Shown here: positions 19,497-30,933 of the stretch, in pieces | How positions within the stretch are numbered: position 1 is the stretch's first letter | Layout: each line of letters starts with the position of its first letter | NCBI GenBank assembly: GCA_036346375.1 | Contig: JAYEVE010000525.1 | Location: 36,001-100,000 of the forward strand | Length of the DNA stretch: 64,000 bases | Source of the DNA: Guadua angustifolia | Lineage: Eukaryota > Streptophyta > Magnoliopsida > Poales > Poaceae | Direction: 5' to 3' | The notes under the pieces: generated by a model | Database searches by the model: none | Seen by the model: only the letters and a program-made list of their open reading frames with translations | Told to the model about the DNA's origin: nothing | Translations under genes and position numbers: made by a program

Positions 19497-21464
19497 ATGA
19501 GTTCCGACGATCTCTCTAGGGCGCATGGTAAGTCTTTTCAGAATCAATCTCAGGTATGTTGCGATGCTAAGAGCGGTGAATCTTTCCTGTTGGTTTCTGC
19601 ATCTTTGGAAAAGTGCGGTAATACTTTCTTACCGGATTCCGTTTCATTGGATCGCTCAAATCGATCTATTGGTGAAACAATCTGGAATGAAAGGGTTTCG
19701 GATTCATGTCTGGGAGCAACTGCGGATCAATTTAAAAGATCGATAGCAGGTGCTCCATCGGCAAAGTCCAAACCAAGAGGACGTGGTTTGCATATTAAGC
19801 CATGGTGTGGTCCTCTTCCTAGACCCAGAAAAGCGCAATCGGTCACGCTTGCTGCGTTTCTTCCTCCGACGCTGTTTTCCACTGGAAAGGGGTCGTCGGT
19901 GGAGTCCTTGGGGTTGCCGGATGAGCACCGGAAGAAAGATACGGCGGCCATGGCTGATGGCCTAGTGCATCATTTGCCGGGATTATTGGCACAACGGTCA
20001 TTTCCGTTACTAACGGAGGAAAAGCAGGCGATAACTCTTTCTGCGACTGCGCCAATGCTGGACGTTAGTTTGCCTCCTGTTTCAAAATTATTGGGCCTGG
20101 ATAGGCAGGCTCTGATGCAACGGGCCAAGTTTTATGGCTTGAAACGGGAATTATACAGAAGGCCAATTCCTAGGGCATCAGCGTATCTTCGTGCCGTCAA
20201 TTGTCCTTCCTACGCCGAGATGGCCGCTCGTCCTCCTGCGGGCGATCAACGGCGACCGGCGCCGCAAGCGAGGGGAGAGGCTGCGGTTGCAAGCAGGGGA
20301 GGGAATTTTCTCCCGCGCTTTCAACGGGGCAACTTTTCTGCTGCTCGCCGCGCTATTGGTGCTGGGCGCGGCCGTGAATTTGCAGGCCGAGGTGCGGCGA
20401 ACCCTGGTCGTGGATTTTCAGGACGGGGTTTGGGTAATCATGGCCGGGGGTTTCATCATGGCCGAGCTGGTGGTATGGATCAAGGGGGTGAAGTATTTCC
20501 CAATCGTCCTGCTAATCAGCGCTCTCATCATCAGGTTAGCATTTCTGCTGCTAGAGATCAGAATCAGGATGGAATGGTAATGGTGGCTCCAGTAGGGGAT
20601 CAGGCGGTGAGTTTAGAGTCAGCAAAGGCAAAGAAGCCTAGACCTCCATTTTGTTTTCACTGCAAATGTGTTGGGCATATTCAAGAGAATTGTAAGGCAG
20701 ACCTTGATTGTTTCATTTGTAACAAGCGCAATTCTCATTTGGCAGCAAAGTGTCCAATCCTTAAAATGCTGAAAACCTCAGTGACTATGTCTGGATGTGC
20801 CAAGACTGAGTTGTGTTTCTTCCAGATTCCGGAATTTGATTTCAAATTGGAGGTCCCGGATCCTGCCCCTACTGCTTTGATCACTATTATTGGTGGTCAA
20901 ATAGAGGCGGCTGCTCTTCAGTTGGAATTAGCCAAACTCTCCAGAGTAGAGTGGAATTGGGAAGCACTTCAACATGGTGTGGATGCCTTTCTGGTGGCTT
21001 TCCCGTCAGAGGAGGAATTAATTCGCATGGCCGATATCGAGTACAAGTTAAAGAGTGGCATTACTCTCAAGATTAGTCAGTGGGAATTAAATGGGGATGC
21101 AATTCCAGCTTATCAGCTAAATGAAGTTTGGGTGCACGTCACTGGAGTCCCACTTGTGTGGCGGCATTATTTGGGTTTTTGGGCCATTGGTTCTATGATT
21201 GGTACCACACTTGAGGTAGATATGCTAACATATCGGAAAAAAGGGGTTATAAGGTTGTTGGTGGGTATCTTGAATCCGGAAAAGCTACCCTTGACGACGG
21301 ATATTGTATTTCATAAAGTTGGTTATCATATCACTTTTACTCCAGAGGCCTCGGATTTTGAGCCGGCAGTTCTCCCGCAAGCCCTTTTGGTTGATAATGG
21401 GGGAGAGGATGGGGATAATAAAGAGGAGGAGGCTCGAATAAAAATGATCTTGAACAAACAATAA
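19497..21464 (+). CDS. LINE ORF1 protein (zinc knuckle, DUF4283-like)
   Basis: 655-residue frame. ORF1 proteins bind the element's RNA and assemble the retrotransposition particle. In order: a low-complexity N-terminal third; a Gly/Arg-rich stretch (GRGREFAGRGAANPGRGF, about residues 290-325); a CCHC zinc knuckle CFHCKCVGHIQENC (about 386-399) followed by a second Cys cluster CFICNKRNSHLAAKC; then a DUF4283-like fold (about 430-620, ending HKVGYHITFTPEASDF), which is typical of plant L1 ORF1. The frame ends early: the expected continuation (KKLKNVFVDSNSHGSSDETR) lies in another frame from about 21465, so one frameshift truncates it. Confidence 0.8.
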   Translation: MSSDDLSRAHGKSFQNQSQVCCDAKSGESFLLVSASLEKCGNTFLPDSVSLDRSNRSIGETIWNERVSDSCLGATADQFKRSIAGAPSAKSKPRGRGLHIKPWCGPLPRPRKAQSVTLAAFLPPTLFSTGKGSSVESLGLPDEHRKKDTAAMADGLVHHLPGLLAQRSFPLLTEEKQAITLSATAPMLDVSLPPVSKLLGLDRQALMQRAKFYGLKRELYRRPIPRASAYLRAVNCPSYAEMAARPPAGDQRRPAPQARGEAAVASRGGNFLPRFQRGNFSAARRAIGAGRGREFAGRGAANPGRGFSGRGLGNHGRGFHHGRAGGMDQGGEVFPNRPANQRSHHQVSISAARDQNQDGMVMVAPVGDQAVSLESAKAKKPRPPFCFHCKCVGHIQENCKADLDCFICNKRNSHLAAKCPILKMLKTSVTMSGCAKTELCFFQIPEFDFKLEVPDPAPTALITIIGGQIEAAALQLELAKLSRVEWNWEALQHGVDAFLVAFPSEEELIRMADIEYKLKSGITLKISQWELNGDAIPAYQLNEVWVHVTGVPLVWRHYLGFWAIGSMIGTTLEVDMLTYRKKGVIRLLVGILNPEKLPLTTDIVFHKVGYHITFTPEASDFEPAVLPQALLVDNGGEDGDNKEEEARIKMILNKQ

Positions 21465-22153
21465 AGAAGCTCAAAAATGTATTTGTTGATTCCAATTCAC
21501 ATGGTTCTAGTGATGAGACAAGAAATTTCGCTCCTATGCAGTGGATGGTTCGTGGCTAATAATCGATTGAGCACTTTGTTCTCGGGGGTGATTGCGATTA
21601 CACCTCTTGGAAAGAAGCCAATGGTCACTTCGGCGGGTTCTCGGTTTTTGATAGTGATAAATCTATTGAGGATATCGGGTGACAAAAGTGAGTAAAAGGA
21701 CAAAAAGATATCTCAATTTGAGAAGGCATTCCAAGTCTGGCGATGTATTGTCGTAGGCGTTTGCTATCTCGGTCCAAATGTGTTGACGAGCTTTTGGGGA
21801 AGTCACCGATTCATTAGGGAAGCTCGCATTTTGTCGGGATGGAGGAGAGTCCGATGTGCTTCATCAAGCTCGCCGAGTGCACACATAATGAAGTGACCTC
21901 TCGGCAAGTTCATGCTTCGGGAACTGTCGAGTTCTTGAGTCATCAACTTTGAGCGGTCGAATGAATCGGCTAGCTTGCTTTCGCTCTGTCAAGTCGAAGA
22001 GAGTTCGATGGTCATTATGCATGTAAACCGAAGATCGAGAAGGTGGAGGAGCAAGGCGGCAACAATCCTATAAGAGATTTTGCTTGTAATCTTTGTTGAA
22101 GATGATAAGCAATTGCAAGTAAGGCTATTGAAGGAGATAAACTGACTGAGACA
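21465..22153 (+). pseudogene. LINE ORF1 continuation, shifted and stopped
   Basis: Residual coding sequence in the -1 frame up to about 21540, then stops. The rest is the degraded end of ORF1 up to the open stretch at 22154. No separate gene. Confidence 0.5.
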
Positions 22154-23065
22154 ATGGTTTTTGCTAGTGAGTCAGAGTGTGGGTCGGTTATGGTTGAGAG
22201 CAAGGAACTGGAGCCGCTAAAATCTCACACCGTTGCTGTGTTGCCGGTTCATGAACAGTTCCAAGAGGAGGCTTCCCGAACACGGTTGGGCGAATGTGTT
22301 GCCGACTTCACGATCCAAGCTGGAATGCATTGTTCGGACCTCCAATCTAATGGTATGTCTCTTTCCCTGCCTCATTCTGATTTTGGTCTTCGCCGTAGTA
22401 AAAGATTTAATATCTTAGCGGCGGATGGTACTTCTTTGTCAGATGTTAGCATGTTGTCCAAGGCAATGAATCGCACGGCTCTACGCAATTTGGATTCGGT
22501 TGCTGTTTCCAGGACGAAGGCTATCTTTAATGGGGAGTCTAAATCATCTTCGAATAGAATATATGTCCAGCCTGAGAGTTTTAAGGAGTCTGCAGCGGAT
22601 TCCAGGAAGATGGCTTTCTCACATGGGGCGCCACATCTGTCTTCACCTCCATTTTCTACGGAGATAGGTATGGATTCTGGGGCTCCCTCCCATGCCATTG
22701 CTGTAAGGCCGGGAGGCAGTAGATCACTTAATCTTTTTAACTTAGGATTTAGATTGAAAGGGAACAGTACCGAAAAAGATTTGTTTAACGTTCTCGACAA
22801 GGCTGATCTGGACAGAGGTAAATCAACACAATGTAGCCAAAAGGATTCCAAAAAAATTGAAAATGAGGGACATATGCCCGATCTTTGTGAGTCAGGTGAT
22901 GACGAAGTCACTGATATTGGTGGTGACTTACTCGCACACTTGATTAATGATGAATCGGACGAAGACTTGGAGACTGAGGATCTGGATACACGCATATGTG
23001 ATCTATTGACCTCCTCTCGGAAGTCCCGTAAAAAACATCATAAGACCAACAAATTTAATCTATAG
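22154..23065 (+). pseudogene. LINE ORF1 C-terminal region, open fragment
   Basis: 303-residue frame, rich in Ser, Asp and Lys, ending in an acidic run (NDESDEDLETEDLDTRICDL) and a basic tail (SRKSRKKHHK). It lies between the ORF1 body and ORF2, which starts 6 bp after its stop. In plant L1 elements the end of ORF1 commonly has this low-complexity composition, so I read it as the severed C-terminus and not a third gene. No domain recognised. Confidence 0.55.
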
Positions 23066-23071
23066 TTCATT

Positions 23072-23662
23072 ATGAAAGGTTTATTTTGGAATAGCAGAGG
23101 TCTTTCAGACTTGGCTAAGTTTCGGTATATCTCATATATGGTTAATGAGCACAAGTTAGATTTTATAGCAATCATGGAAACTGGCAAACATGATATGTCT
23201 AAATCAAATCTGTCACGTCTATCTGGAGGTGTCGATTTCGTTTGGCATTGTTTACCCCCTAGAGGGAGGTCAGGGGGTATTCTTCTAGGGATCAATGCTC
23301 AATCTTTTGAGTTATCTTTGATTATAGAAGAAGAATTCAGTATCAAGTTCCATTTGATTAATAAGTTGGATAAATTCAAGTGGATTCTTATGGCGGTGTA
23401 TGGTCTAGCCCAGGATGAGTTTAAATCAGCTTTTCTGGCTGAATTGGTTAGATCTTGGCAGTAAAATTGTTTACCAATTCTGATTGGTGGGGATTTTAAC
23501 ATTATGCGAAGTAGTAAGGAAAAGAATAAAGACCGTTTCTGTGAGCGTTGGCCCTTCTTATTTAATGCTGTTATAGATAGAATTGATTTAAGGGAGATTG
23601 AGCTCACTGGACGTCAATTCACATGGGCAAATTCTCTAGCTAATCCCACCTATGAGAAGTTA
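23072..23662 (+). pseudogene. LINE ORF2 endonuclease part
   Basis: Apurinic-type endonuclease (EEP fold) that nicks target DNA to prime reverse transcription. It starts MKGLFWNSRGL, with the catalytic-type motifs FIAIMETG (about residues 27-34) and, after an in-frame TAA at 23462, GGDFNIMRS. TGRQFTWANSLANPTYEKLD at the end precedes the usual ISDH motif. The frame is cut by the Sirevirus target site at 23663-23667 and continues at 34981 in the other half. Confidence 0.8.
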
Positions 23663-23667
23663 GATAG

Positions 23668-25107
23668 TGAAAGTGCATCTAGGCCCCTCAAAGAGTTTTG
23701 GTGATTTGTGGCAACACAATTATGTATACTAACGTTGTAAATGAGATTCTATGCAGTGATCAAGAAGATATCATCGTTGGAAAGGCGATTGGAGATCCCC
23801 ACCGAAATTAAAATTTGAAAAGACGGCATCAAGACCTTAGTTGTAATTCTTTTATTTTATTGAGTCTAAGGATAGCCGTTCTATTAAGGGGGATACGACG
23901 GAAAATCGCTTCTAGGATATGCTTGTGCTCATAGAATGAAAAATTGCATCTCAAAAGAATTTTAAAACAGTGCATTTCCTTTTAAAGGGTACTCCTGGCC
24001 GAGGGGGTCAGGCCGGAGTATCCGGACATTAAGTTCGGACTCTCCGGGCTGGGGTCGTCGGTTGGTTTTCTCTGGTAAGTCCGGAGTATCCGGACATTTA
24101 GTCCAGACACTCCGGGGTTAATATGTCCGGAGTATCCGGAGATTTTGTTCGGACACTCCGGGCTCACCCTCTCGGTTGTGCAAAACAAGTGAAGTCCGGA
24201 CACTCCGGACTATTTGTCCGGACACTCGGAGTTTCTTGTGACACATGAGTATGATTGGATTTTGGAAGACCTATTTAAGCCCTCACTCCATTTCTAACCG
24301 TTACCTACCTCATTCATTGCAGCATTCAAGTCTAAAGCTCACTCTCTCACTCTCTCAAGCCCTAGCTTCTTTCTCCCACTTGAATCTTCGATTTGATTTG
24401 CATCTTTGGGGAGAAAGGAGGGGATTTAAGTGCTTTGAGCTTGCTTGTTTGATTCTTGAGCACAAGTTTCATCCTCCAAGTTGATTTAGCGGCGTATTTA
24501 TTACTCTTGGAGTTTGAAGGGCTCCTAGGCGGCAAGGAGTCACCGGAGCCTCCAAGACTTCGTGTGGAGAGCCTCGGTGGTTTGTGAAGGCAAGCCTAGC
24601 CTCCAAAGGAAAGAGGCAAGAAGTGAAGACCATGAGTGCTTCAGTGCAACACCGGAGGAAAGGGGTCAAGAGGGACCCGGGCTTTGTGCCTCCTCAACGG
24701 AGACGTAGGATTCCCTTCAAGAATCCGAACTTCGGTAAAAAATTCGTTGTCTTTGTGTTCTTCACTTGCTTGTGCTAGGGTTTGTAGTTCTTGGATCTTT
24801 TGGTGCCTCGATCTACTTTATCTCTGTGTTTGGCTTTAGATCTATATTTTCCTCAGATACCTGACATCATTTAGAGTAATTGTATTCAGCTAGATTGTTG
24901 AAAATTTGCAAAGATTTAAAATTTCATTTCGAGGTCACTTGTCCGGACACTCCGGACATTTACTCCGGACAATCCGGACATTACCTCCGGACTATCCGGA
25001 CAATTAGCTCGGACAGTCCGGGTTTTGGCCCTCGAGTGATTTTATTTAATTGCAAATTTTTAATTCGCCTATTCACCCCCCCTCTAGGCAACATATCGGT
25101 CCTTTCA
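23668..25107 (+). repeat. Sirevirus 5' LTR, 1440 bp
   Basis: Begins TGAAAGTGCATCTAGGCCCC and ends ATATCGGTCCTTTCA. Contains a CCGGA/TCCGG palindrome array at 24012-24231, a TATA-like TATTTAAGCCC box at 24272-24282 and a second array at 24941-25022. It is 70 bp longer than the 3' LTR, mainly because of extra repeat units in the first array. Confidence 0.92.
24272..24282 (+). promoter_or_regulatory. LTR TATA-like box
   Basis: TATTTAAGCCC about 40 bp after the first CCGGA array; repeated at 34145-34155 in the 3' LTR and at 31005-31015 inside the element. Its role as core promoter is inferred from position and AT composition. Confidence 0.6.
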
Positions 25108-25109
25108 AT

Positions 25110-25121
25110 TGGTATCAGAGC
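25110..25121 (+). promoter_or_regulatory. Primer-binding site, initiator tRNA-Met
   Basis: TGGTATCAGAGC, two bases after the 5' LTR, complementary to the 3' end of plant initiator methionine tRNA. It primes minus-strand DNA synthesis. Confidence 0.93.
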
Positions 25122-25161
25122 CTAATCTCCGCAATTTGGCTTAACCGCTCGGAGAATCAAT

Positions 25162-27398
25162 ATGTCGCAAGAAGATAAGAATACCGAAGCCCATGACCAA
25201 GACAAGGGCACGGGCTCCGGTATTGGGGTTGCTATTCCATTTGATTACTCCTCTCTTGGTGTCTCAAGCTCCTCATCTTATGTCTCCGTGCCCTCCGGTC
25301 GAGCGCCTCATTTCGATGGCACTCACTATGCCGCATGGAAACATAAGATGAAGATGCATTTGAGATCGCTTCACCCTTCTATTTGGAAGATTGTGCAAAC
25401 AGGTTTCAAGCCCGTTGATCCGAACAACCTTACTCCCGTAGAAGATAAAGATCAACACTTCAATGATTTGGCAGTCAACGCCTTGTTCAACGCCTTGAGT
25501 GATTCTGAGTTCAACCGAGTCGACGGACTCGAGGAAGTAAAGGCTATTTGGGATAGACTCTTAGTCAGTCATGAAGGAGTTTCAAGTGTCCGCGAATCGA
25601 AGATAGAGCTCATTATTGGTGAGCTAAGCCGGTTCACATTGGAAGAAGGAGAGTCCTACAACAAAATGTTTGACCGATTAATGTTGCTGGTAAATCAAGC
25701 CAAAGGTCTTGGATGCACCGATCTTTCTGACAAGGCTGTGGTGAAGATTATTCTTCGGGTAATCACTCCTACCAACCGTAACCTTGTTCAATTAATCCGA
25801 GACCGGCCCAACTTCGACACTTTGACACCTCACGATGTCATTGGCCGGCTCATGATGGACGAGATGATGGTAAAGGAAGCCGAAGTTGTGGAAGAACTCA
25901 AGTCGGGCAAAAAGAAAGGTATTGCCCTCAAGGCCGTCAAGGTAGTGCGCCAAGCGGAAGAGAACTCAAGTGAAGATGAAGAGTCATGTGGTCCGTTGAC
26001 AAATGAGGATATGGCTCTATTCGTGAGAACGTTCAACAAATTTTTCAAGAAGAAAAACTTCAGACAAGGAGGTCAGTCGAAGAGTTTTGGAAGAAAGTCA
26101 AAGGGTAGACATTCTACTCGAAGATGCTATGAATGCGGTGAAACCGGCCACTTCATTGCCGAGTGTCCGCACAAGGAGAGCAAAGATGAGAAGCCTCACA
26201 AGAAAGACAAATACCGGGGCAAAGACAAAGAAAAGAGTAAGAAATTCAAACACTACAAGCACAAGGGACAAGCGCATATTGGAGAAGAGTGGGATTCAAA
26301 CTCCGATTCCGACTCAAGCTCCGAGTCCGACGAGGAAGGAGGAATTGCCTCCGTCGCCATCGCCGTGCCTACCACCTCAACAACATCGAAGAGCCTCTTC
26401 GACAACTTGAGTGATGACGACGACAACGCTCCAATGTGCCTTATGGCAAGGGGCACAAGGTATCATCAAAAGACTCCACTCCCTCCATTGTTAATGATTG
26501 TCTAGATGAGTGCGATAGTGATAGCGATGACGATGTTGACTCCATGCTTAAATCCATGAAAAACTTTGACATTCATAAGTTAAACTTGCTTCTCAAAGAT
26601 ATTGAAAAATTGGAGGAAGTTATAGAACAAAAGGAAGCTACTCTCGAGGCTCAAGAAGATTTGCTTATCCTAAAAAGGAGAAAAATCGTGAGCTAGAGAA
26701 GAGATTGTCTTTTGAAAAAGAGAAAATGAGGAGTTAGTTAAGAACTCAAAATTGACAAAATCCGAGGTGTCTAGTCTCGAGATCACCAACGCTTCACTTG
26801 AAGAGGAACTTGCTAAGGCAAAGGGCGCTGCAAGGCTCTTGAGTTGAAGCTTGTTGATCTCAAGAATAGCCCTCCGATAACCTCAACCATTAACTCCAAT
26901 TCTTCATTACCTTCTACTAGCAATGGATGCGCTAGATGTTACAACGCTAATATTGATACTTATGCTACTAACCTTGAGACATTGCAAGTATTAGCATATG
27001 AGAATGAGAAGCTCAAGGGATTGCTTGAAGATGGATTTCAAAAGTCCTACAAGGCAAGTAAGGGACTAGAGGAGTTCCTAGGTAAGCGTCAAGGTAATAC
27101 TATGAAGTATGGGCATGGATATACTCCTCCCAAAGGGAAAAAGAACAATATTGTGATTGCTCCGTTGAACAAGCCCATCCAATTTATTAAGAGCAAGGAA
27201 AACTCTAAGTACAAAACTCATTCTACTTTCTTTGCCTCATATGTACTTAAGAGAACTAACTATGGTCGTGTAGTTACATGTCTCATTGGAGGTAAATCCA
27301 AAAGTACCTCTAATGTGCGATCTATTTGGGTTCCCAAATCACTTGTCACTAACGTGCGCGGACCTAAACAAGTTTGGGTACCAAAGAGCAAAAACTAA
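25162..27398 (+). pseudogene. Sirevirus gag, frameshifted
   Basis: Capsid and nucleocapsid precursor. The first frame (25162-26505) holds the copia-type capsid region, starting with the FDGTHYAAWKHKMKMHL phrase at about residues 52-68, then a CCHC zinc knuckle CYECGETGHFIAEC (DNA 26125-26166) and a Lys- and Ser/Asp-rich tail. Near 26450 the sequence shifts frame and continues at 26436-26696 (acidic, coiled-coil like). After stops it continues at 26844-27398, ending with VPKSLVTNVRGPKQVWVPK, the usual phrase before protease. At least two lesions prevent a full-length product. Confidence 0.85.
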
Positions 27399-27429
27399 AT
27401 TTTATTTTGTAGGCCTACATCTCCGGTGG

Positions 27430-30400
27430 ATCGAGTTGGATCTTGGATAGCGGATGTATACATCACATGACCGGAGAAAGGGCGATGTTCGCACATTTGG
27501 AAGCCAATGGATCAAATAGTGAAAGTATCATTTTTGACGATAATGGAAAAGGTGAAGTGGTAGGCTTAGGTAAAATCCTAATTACCAATGATTTCCATAT
27601 AAATAATGTTTTGCTTGTTGAATCACTAAACTACAATTTGTTGTCCGTTGCTCAATTATGTGAAGCGGGCTACAATTGTGTGTTTAGTGATAAGGGTGTG
27701 GATGTCATTAAGAGGGTTGATGGTTCAATAGCTGTTAAGGGTTGTTTAAAGGGAAATCTCTATCTCATAGACTTCAATACCGATAGAGTTAACCTTGAAA
27801 CATGCTTAATGGCTAAATCGAGCATGGGTTGGCTATGGCATCGCCGGCTTGTCCATGTTGGTATGAGGAATCTTCACAAACTCATTAAGGGCAACCACAT
27901 CCTTGGACTAACGAATATTGTGTTTGAGAAAGATAGGGTATGTAGCGCATGTCAAGCCGGGAAACAAGTTGGAGCCTCTCATCCCGCGAAGAACGTGATG
28001 ACCACCTCAAGACCGTTGGAGATGCTTCACATGGATTTGTTCGGCCCGATTGCTTATATAAGCATTGGAGGAAACAAGTATGGTTTGGTTATTGTTGATG
28101 ACTTTTCTCGATTTACGTGGGTATTTTTCTTGCATGATAAAAGTGAAGCCCAAGGATCTCTGAAGAAGTTCATGAGAAGAGCTCAAAATGAGTTTGAAGT
28201 GAAGATCAAGATAATTCGGAGCGACAACGGCACCGAATTCAAGAATACCGGTGTTGAGGAGTATCTCGATGATGAAGGCATCAAACACGAGTTCTCGGCT
28301 CCTTATTCCCCTCAACAGAATGGGGTAGCCGAGAGGAAGAATCGAACCCTCATCGAGATGGCGCGCACGATGCTTGATGAATACAAGGTCTCCGACATAT
28401 TCTGGGCAGAGGCCATCAACACCGCGTGCCACAGCTCCAACCGGCTATATCTTCACAAGATTTTAAAGAAGACGACGTACGAGCTCCTCACCGGCAAGAA
28501 GCCCAATGTATCCTACTTCCGAGTCTTCGGGAGTAAATGCTACATCCTCAATAAAAAAGCTAAGTCATCTAAATTTGCTCCTAAAGTAGATGAAGGATTT
28601 TTACTTGGTTATGGATCAAATGCTTACGCATATCGGGTTTTCAATAACACCACCAGTGTAGTTGAAATCTCGCGTGACGTAACATTTGATGAAACTAACG
28701 GTTCTCAAGTAGAACAAGTAAATTGTGATGAAATTGATAGGGAAGAACCTCCATGCGAAGCAATCAAGAAATTAGCTATTGGGGAGGTAAAACCGGTGGA
28801 GCAGGATGCAATCCCGAGCACCCCAACCCGGAGTGTCCGGGATAATGTCCGGAGTGTCCGGACTAAATCTCCGGAGTGTCCGGACTTAACCCCGGATACT
28901 CCGGACTGCAATGATCCAAATGATGCTCCCTCCTCATCCATTCAAGCTCAAGATGGCTCGAACCCCTCACAAGATGATGGAAGTCCAATTCAACGCTTAA
29001 ATGCAACCATTCCTCATCCAAGAGTGCATCAAAGCGTGCAACGAGACCATCCCGTCGACAATATCCTTGGAGACATCAACAAGGGAGTATCTACTCGATC
29101 TCGAGTTGCAAACTTTTGTGAATTTTACTCCTTTGTGTCTTCTCTTGAACCACTTAAGGTAGAAGAAGCACTCCAAGATCCGGATTGGGTGATGGCCATG
29201 CAAGAGGAGTTGAATAACTTCGAACGGAACCAAGTATGGAAGCTTGTTGAAAGGCCCAAACAAAATGTGATTGGAACCAAATGGGTATTTCGGAACAAGC
29301 AAGACGAGAACGGAATAGTGACAAGGAATAAAGCCCGGTTAGTTGCTCAAGGCTTCACGCAAATAGAAGGTTTGGATTTCGATGAAACATACGCTCCAGT
29401 AGCTAGGCTTGAATCAATTAGAATATTACTTGCTTTTGCTACTCACCATGATTTTAAGTTGTATCAAATGGATGTAAAAAGCGCCTTCTTAAATGGACCA
29501 CTCTCCGAGATGGTCTATGTTGAGCAACCACCCGGATTCGAAGACCCAAACCATCCGGACCACGTCTACTTCCTACACAAGGCTCTCTATGGGCTTAAGT
29601 AAGCACCGAGAGCGTGGTTCGAATGTCTTCGAGATTTCCTCCTCGGTCAAGGTTTTGTAGTCGGAAAGGTCGACCCAACTCTCTTTACTAAACATATTGA
29701 TGATGATTTATTTGTTTGTCAAATATATGTTGATGACATTATATTTGGATCTACTAACGAACATCTGTGCAAGGAATTTAGTAGGATCATGACCAAAAGG
29801 TTCGAGATGTCCATGATGGGCGAGTTGAAGTTCTTCCTCGGATTTCAAGTCAAACAACTCAAGGAAGGAACTTTCTTATGTCAAACCAAGTACATCAAGG
29901 ACATGCTCAAGAAGTTTGGGATGGAGAACGCTAAGACAATCAAGACGCCAATGCAAGCCAACGGGCATCTAGACCTCGACAAAGAAGGTAAACCGGTCGT
30001 CCAAAAGGTATATCGTTCGATGATCGGCTCTTTACTCTATCTTTGTGCATCTAGGCCCGATATTATGCTTAGTGTGTGCATGTGTGCACGGTTTCAAGCC
30101 GCTCCCAAAGAGTGCCACATGGTGGCCGTAAAGAGAATCTTGAGGTATTTAGTGCACACTCCTCATTTCGGGCTTTGGTATCCAAAAGGATCATCTTTTG
30201 AATTAGTTGGCTATTCCGATGCTGATTATGCCGGATGTAAGGTGGATAGGAAGAGTACCTCGGGAACTTATCAATTCTTGGGTAGATCCCTTGTCTCTTG
30301 GTCCTCTAAGAAACAAAATTCCGTAGCCCTATCCACAGCCGAAGTCGAATACATAGCCGCCGGTAGTTGTTGTGCCCAATTGCTTTGGATGAGACAAACC

Positions 30401-30679
30401 CTAAATGACTATGGCCTAACCTATAACCATGTTCCACTCTTGTGTGATAATGAGAGCGCCATAAAAATTGCCAACAACCCCGTCCAACATTCCCGTACAA
30501 AACATATCGATATTCGCCACCACTTCTTAAGAAATCATTCCACTAAAGGCGATATCGATATCCAACATGTGAGCACAAACGACCAATTAGCCGATATTTT
30601 TACCAAGCCACTTGATGAGAAGAGATTTTGCGAGTTGAGGAGTGGGCTAAATATTCTTGATTCTCGCAATTTGGCTTGA
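27430..30679 (+). pseudogene. Sirevirus pol (PR-IN-RT-RH) with one stop
   Basis: Domains in order: aspartic protease (DSGCIHHMTG at 27443); the pre-integrase zinc region (LWHRRLVHVGMRNLH ... CSACQAGK, about 27830-27965); integrase core with D in LHMDLFGP, D in IRSDNGTEF and E in NGVAERKNRT; a spacer carrying a CCGGA array (28828-28908); reverse transcriptase (KARLVAQGFTQ, YVDDIIFGS); and RNase H with KSTSGTYQFLG and the closing QLADIFTKPLDEKRFCELR. A TAA at 29600-29602 interrupts the GLKxAPRAW motif where this family has a Gln codon, a single C-to-T-type change. Otherwise open for 3.2 kb. Confidence 0.9.
28828..28908 (+). repeat. CCGGA array inside pol
   Basis: About seven copies of GTGTCCGGA-like units within the reading frame between integrase and reverse transcriptase. 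It is the same motif as the LTR arrays but encodes a Ser/Val/Arg/Pro-rich linker. Confidence 0.85.
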
Positions 30680-30933
30680 AAGGTGCATGCCTCTGATTGA
30701 TGCTTGCAAAATGTTTTAGAAAAGCTTATTTGGTCTTTTTCTCTAACCTTTGTGTGTTGGTTAAGCCATTTGATCTTCGGATCCAGTTCAATGCCGTGTG
30801 ACTATGGATCGTTTGCTTATATGTTCGCTAGTCACATAAGTGCAAAGGGCTTTAAGGATATCTTTTCTCTTTGCTTCAAGTCAATCATTCCCTTCAATTC
30901 CTTGAAATTTCCTGTCGGATCCCGAGCAGTCAG

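Noticed and set aside
20191..20580. 129-residue frame inside LINE ORF1
   Set aside because: Alternative frame of the Gly/Arg-rich region; no motif and fully contained in the real ORF.
23982..24236. CCGGA array as a CRISPR-like or regular satellite array
   Set aside because: Unit spacing and length are irregular, units are palindromic and shared with both LTRs; it is a known kind of Sirevirus LTR feature.
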